From the NCBI GenBank assembly GCA_002085035.1, contig MZGM01000106.1, positions 1 to 5,839 of the forward strand: 5,839 nucleotides of DNA, given 5' to 3'. The notes beneath the pieces are model-generated. The model searched no databases. It saw nothing but the letters and a program-made list of their open reading frames with translations, and had not been told where the DNA came from. A program made the position numbers and the translations under genes. Below are positions 5,571 to 5,839 of this stretch, piece after piece; the first letter of the stretch is position 1; each line of letters opens with the position of its first letter. This DNA is from Candidatus Zhuqueibacterota bacterium 4484_219 (GTDB taxonomy: Bacteria > Zhuqueibacterota > JdFR-76 > 4484-219).

Positions 5571-5839
5571 TCGCATTGGGGGACTTTTGGAACACACTCT
5601 GGCTGTGGCTCATATCTGTAACCAAGTTGCACAACACTATGCACAATCAGAAGAAAAACCATTAATAGATCGAGATTTGCTAATTACTGCTGCTTTGTTG
5701 CATGATATTGGCAAAATAGAGAGCTACCGTACTGAAAAAGGATTCATCGAACTAACTGATGAGGGACGTTTGTTAGGCCACATTCCGATCGGTTACCAGA
5801 TAGTAGAAACCGCCATCGAACAAATACCAGATTTTCCCC
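5449..5839 (+). CDS. HD-domain part of a YhaM-like exoribonuclease (5' disrupted, 3' cut by window edge)
   Basis: This frame is open from 5440 to the window end; the first ATG is at 5449 and later possible starts are TTG 5506 and GTG 5515. From about 5530 it matches the HD phosphohydrolase part of YhaM-like 3'-5' exoribonucleases. It reads FAVSPAGKLWHHNRIGGLLEHT, then DRDLLITAALLHDIGKIESY with the His-Asp metal pair (codons 5701 and 5704), then GRLLGHIPIG with a further conserved His (5779). These are the expected metal ligands in the expected order. The residues encoded before about 5515 are an out-of-frame reading of the OB-fold region and do not look like the family, so 5449 is probably not a natural start. 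In intact relatives (B. subtilis YhaM is about 314 residues) this domain follows a complete OB fold. The C-terminal part lies beyond the window. Confidence 0.65.
   Translation, partial: MKLLPFSSCERKNCASENGLTSVSKTSKFAVSPAGKLWHHNRIGGLLEHTLAVAHICNQVAQHYAQSEEKPLIDRDLLITAALLHDIGKIESYRTEKGFIELTDEGRLLGHIPIGYQIVETAIEQIPDFP

Noticed and set aside
5390..5662. Minus-strand 90-codon ORF over the YhaM-like region
   Set aside because: It is antisense to clear OB-fold and HD-domain coding sequence and has no recognisable family pattern.
1..5839. Mobile elements, CRISPR arrays, phage or defence genes, long direct repeats
   Set aside because: I read both strands for transposase motifs, repeat-spacer patterns and long repeats and saw none; the broken nuclease gene has no insertion sequence or target duplication at its join.

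Overview
The window is bacterial DNA, moderately AT-rich, with compact Shine-Dalgarno-led genes and short spacers. The gene set is bacterial core metabolism: a PlsY-type acyltransferase, a tRNA-Gln with bacterial identity features and a YhaM-like HD nuclease. The phylum cannot be fixed from the sequence. The PlsY/lipid-kinase fusion and the wording of the YhaM-like HD domain would fit a Gram-negative or candidate-phylum lineage (for example the FCB group), but that is only an impression.

Layout. Three units lie on the minus strand in the first 2.5 kb. Read in their own direction they are: a PlsY-like acyltransferase fused to a CTP-dependent lipid/polyprenol kinase-like domain (2481 to 1285); a tRNA-Gln(TTG) with a sigma70-like promoter (1214 to 1186) and a clear intrinsic terminator (1090 to 1055); and rtcA, RNA 3'-phosphate cyclase, running from 1001 off the left edge and lacking only its last few residues. 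A 195-bp AT-rich divergent spacer (2482-2676) carries the presumed promoters of the fusion gene and of a large plus-strand gene, a membrane-anchored penicillin-acylase-family Ntn hydrolase (2677-5148). It is followed by a 251-bp spacer (5149-5399) with no recognised gene but some weak secondary structure and tiny ORFs. Last comes a YhaM-like OB-fold/HD-domain exoribonuclease gene that looks broken: the first part of the OB fold (from 5400) and the HD domain (to the window end) are in different frames, with about 100 residues missing between them.

How the genes relate. There is no sign of one multi-gene pathway. The lipid fusion protein and the acylase are both membrane or envelope proteins and share a divergent control region. 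The tRNA, rtcA and the YhaM-like gene all concern RNA, but they sit in separate transcription units. I see no insertion sequence, CRISPR array, phage gene, defence island or other clearly new system. The two points most worth checking are the PlsY-kinase fusion with altered PlsY motifs and the deletion/frameshift in the YhaM-like gene.
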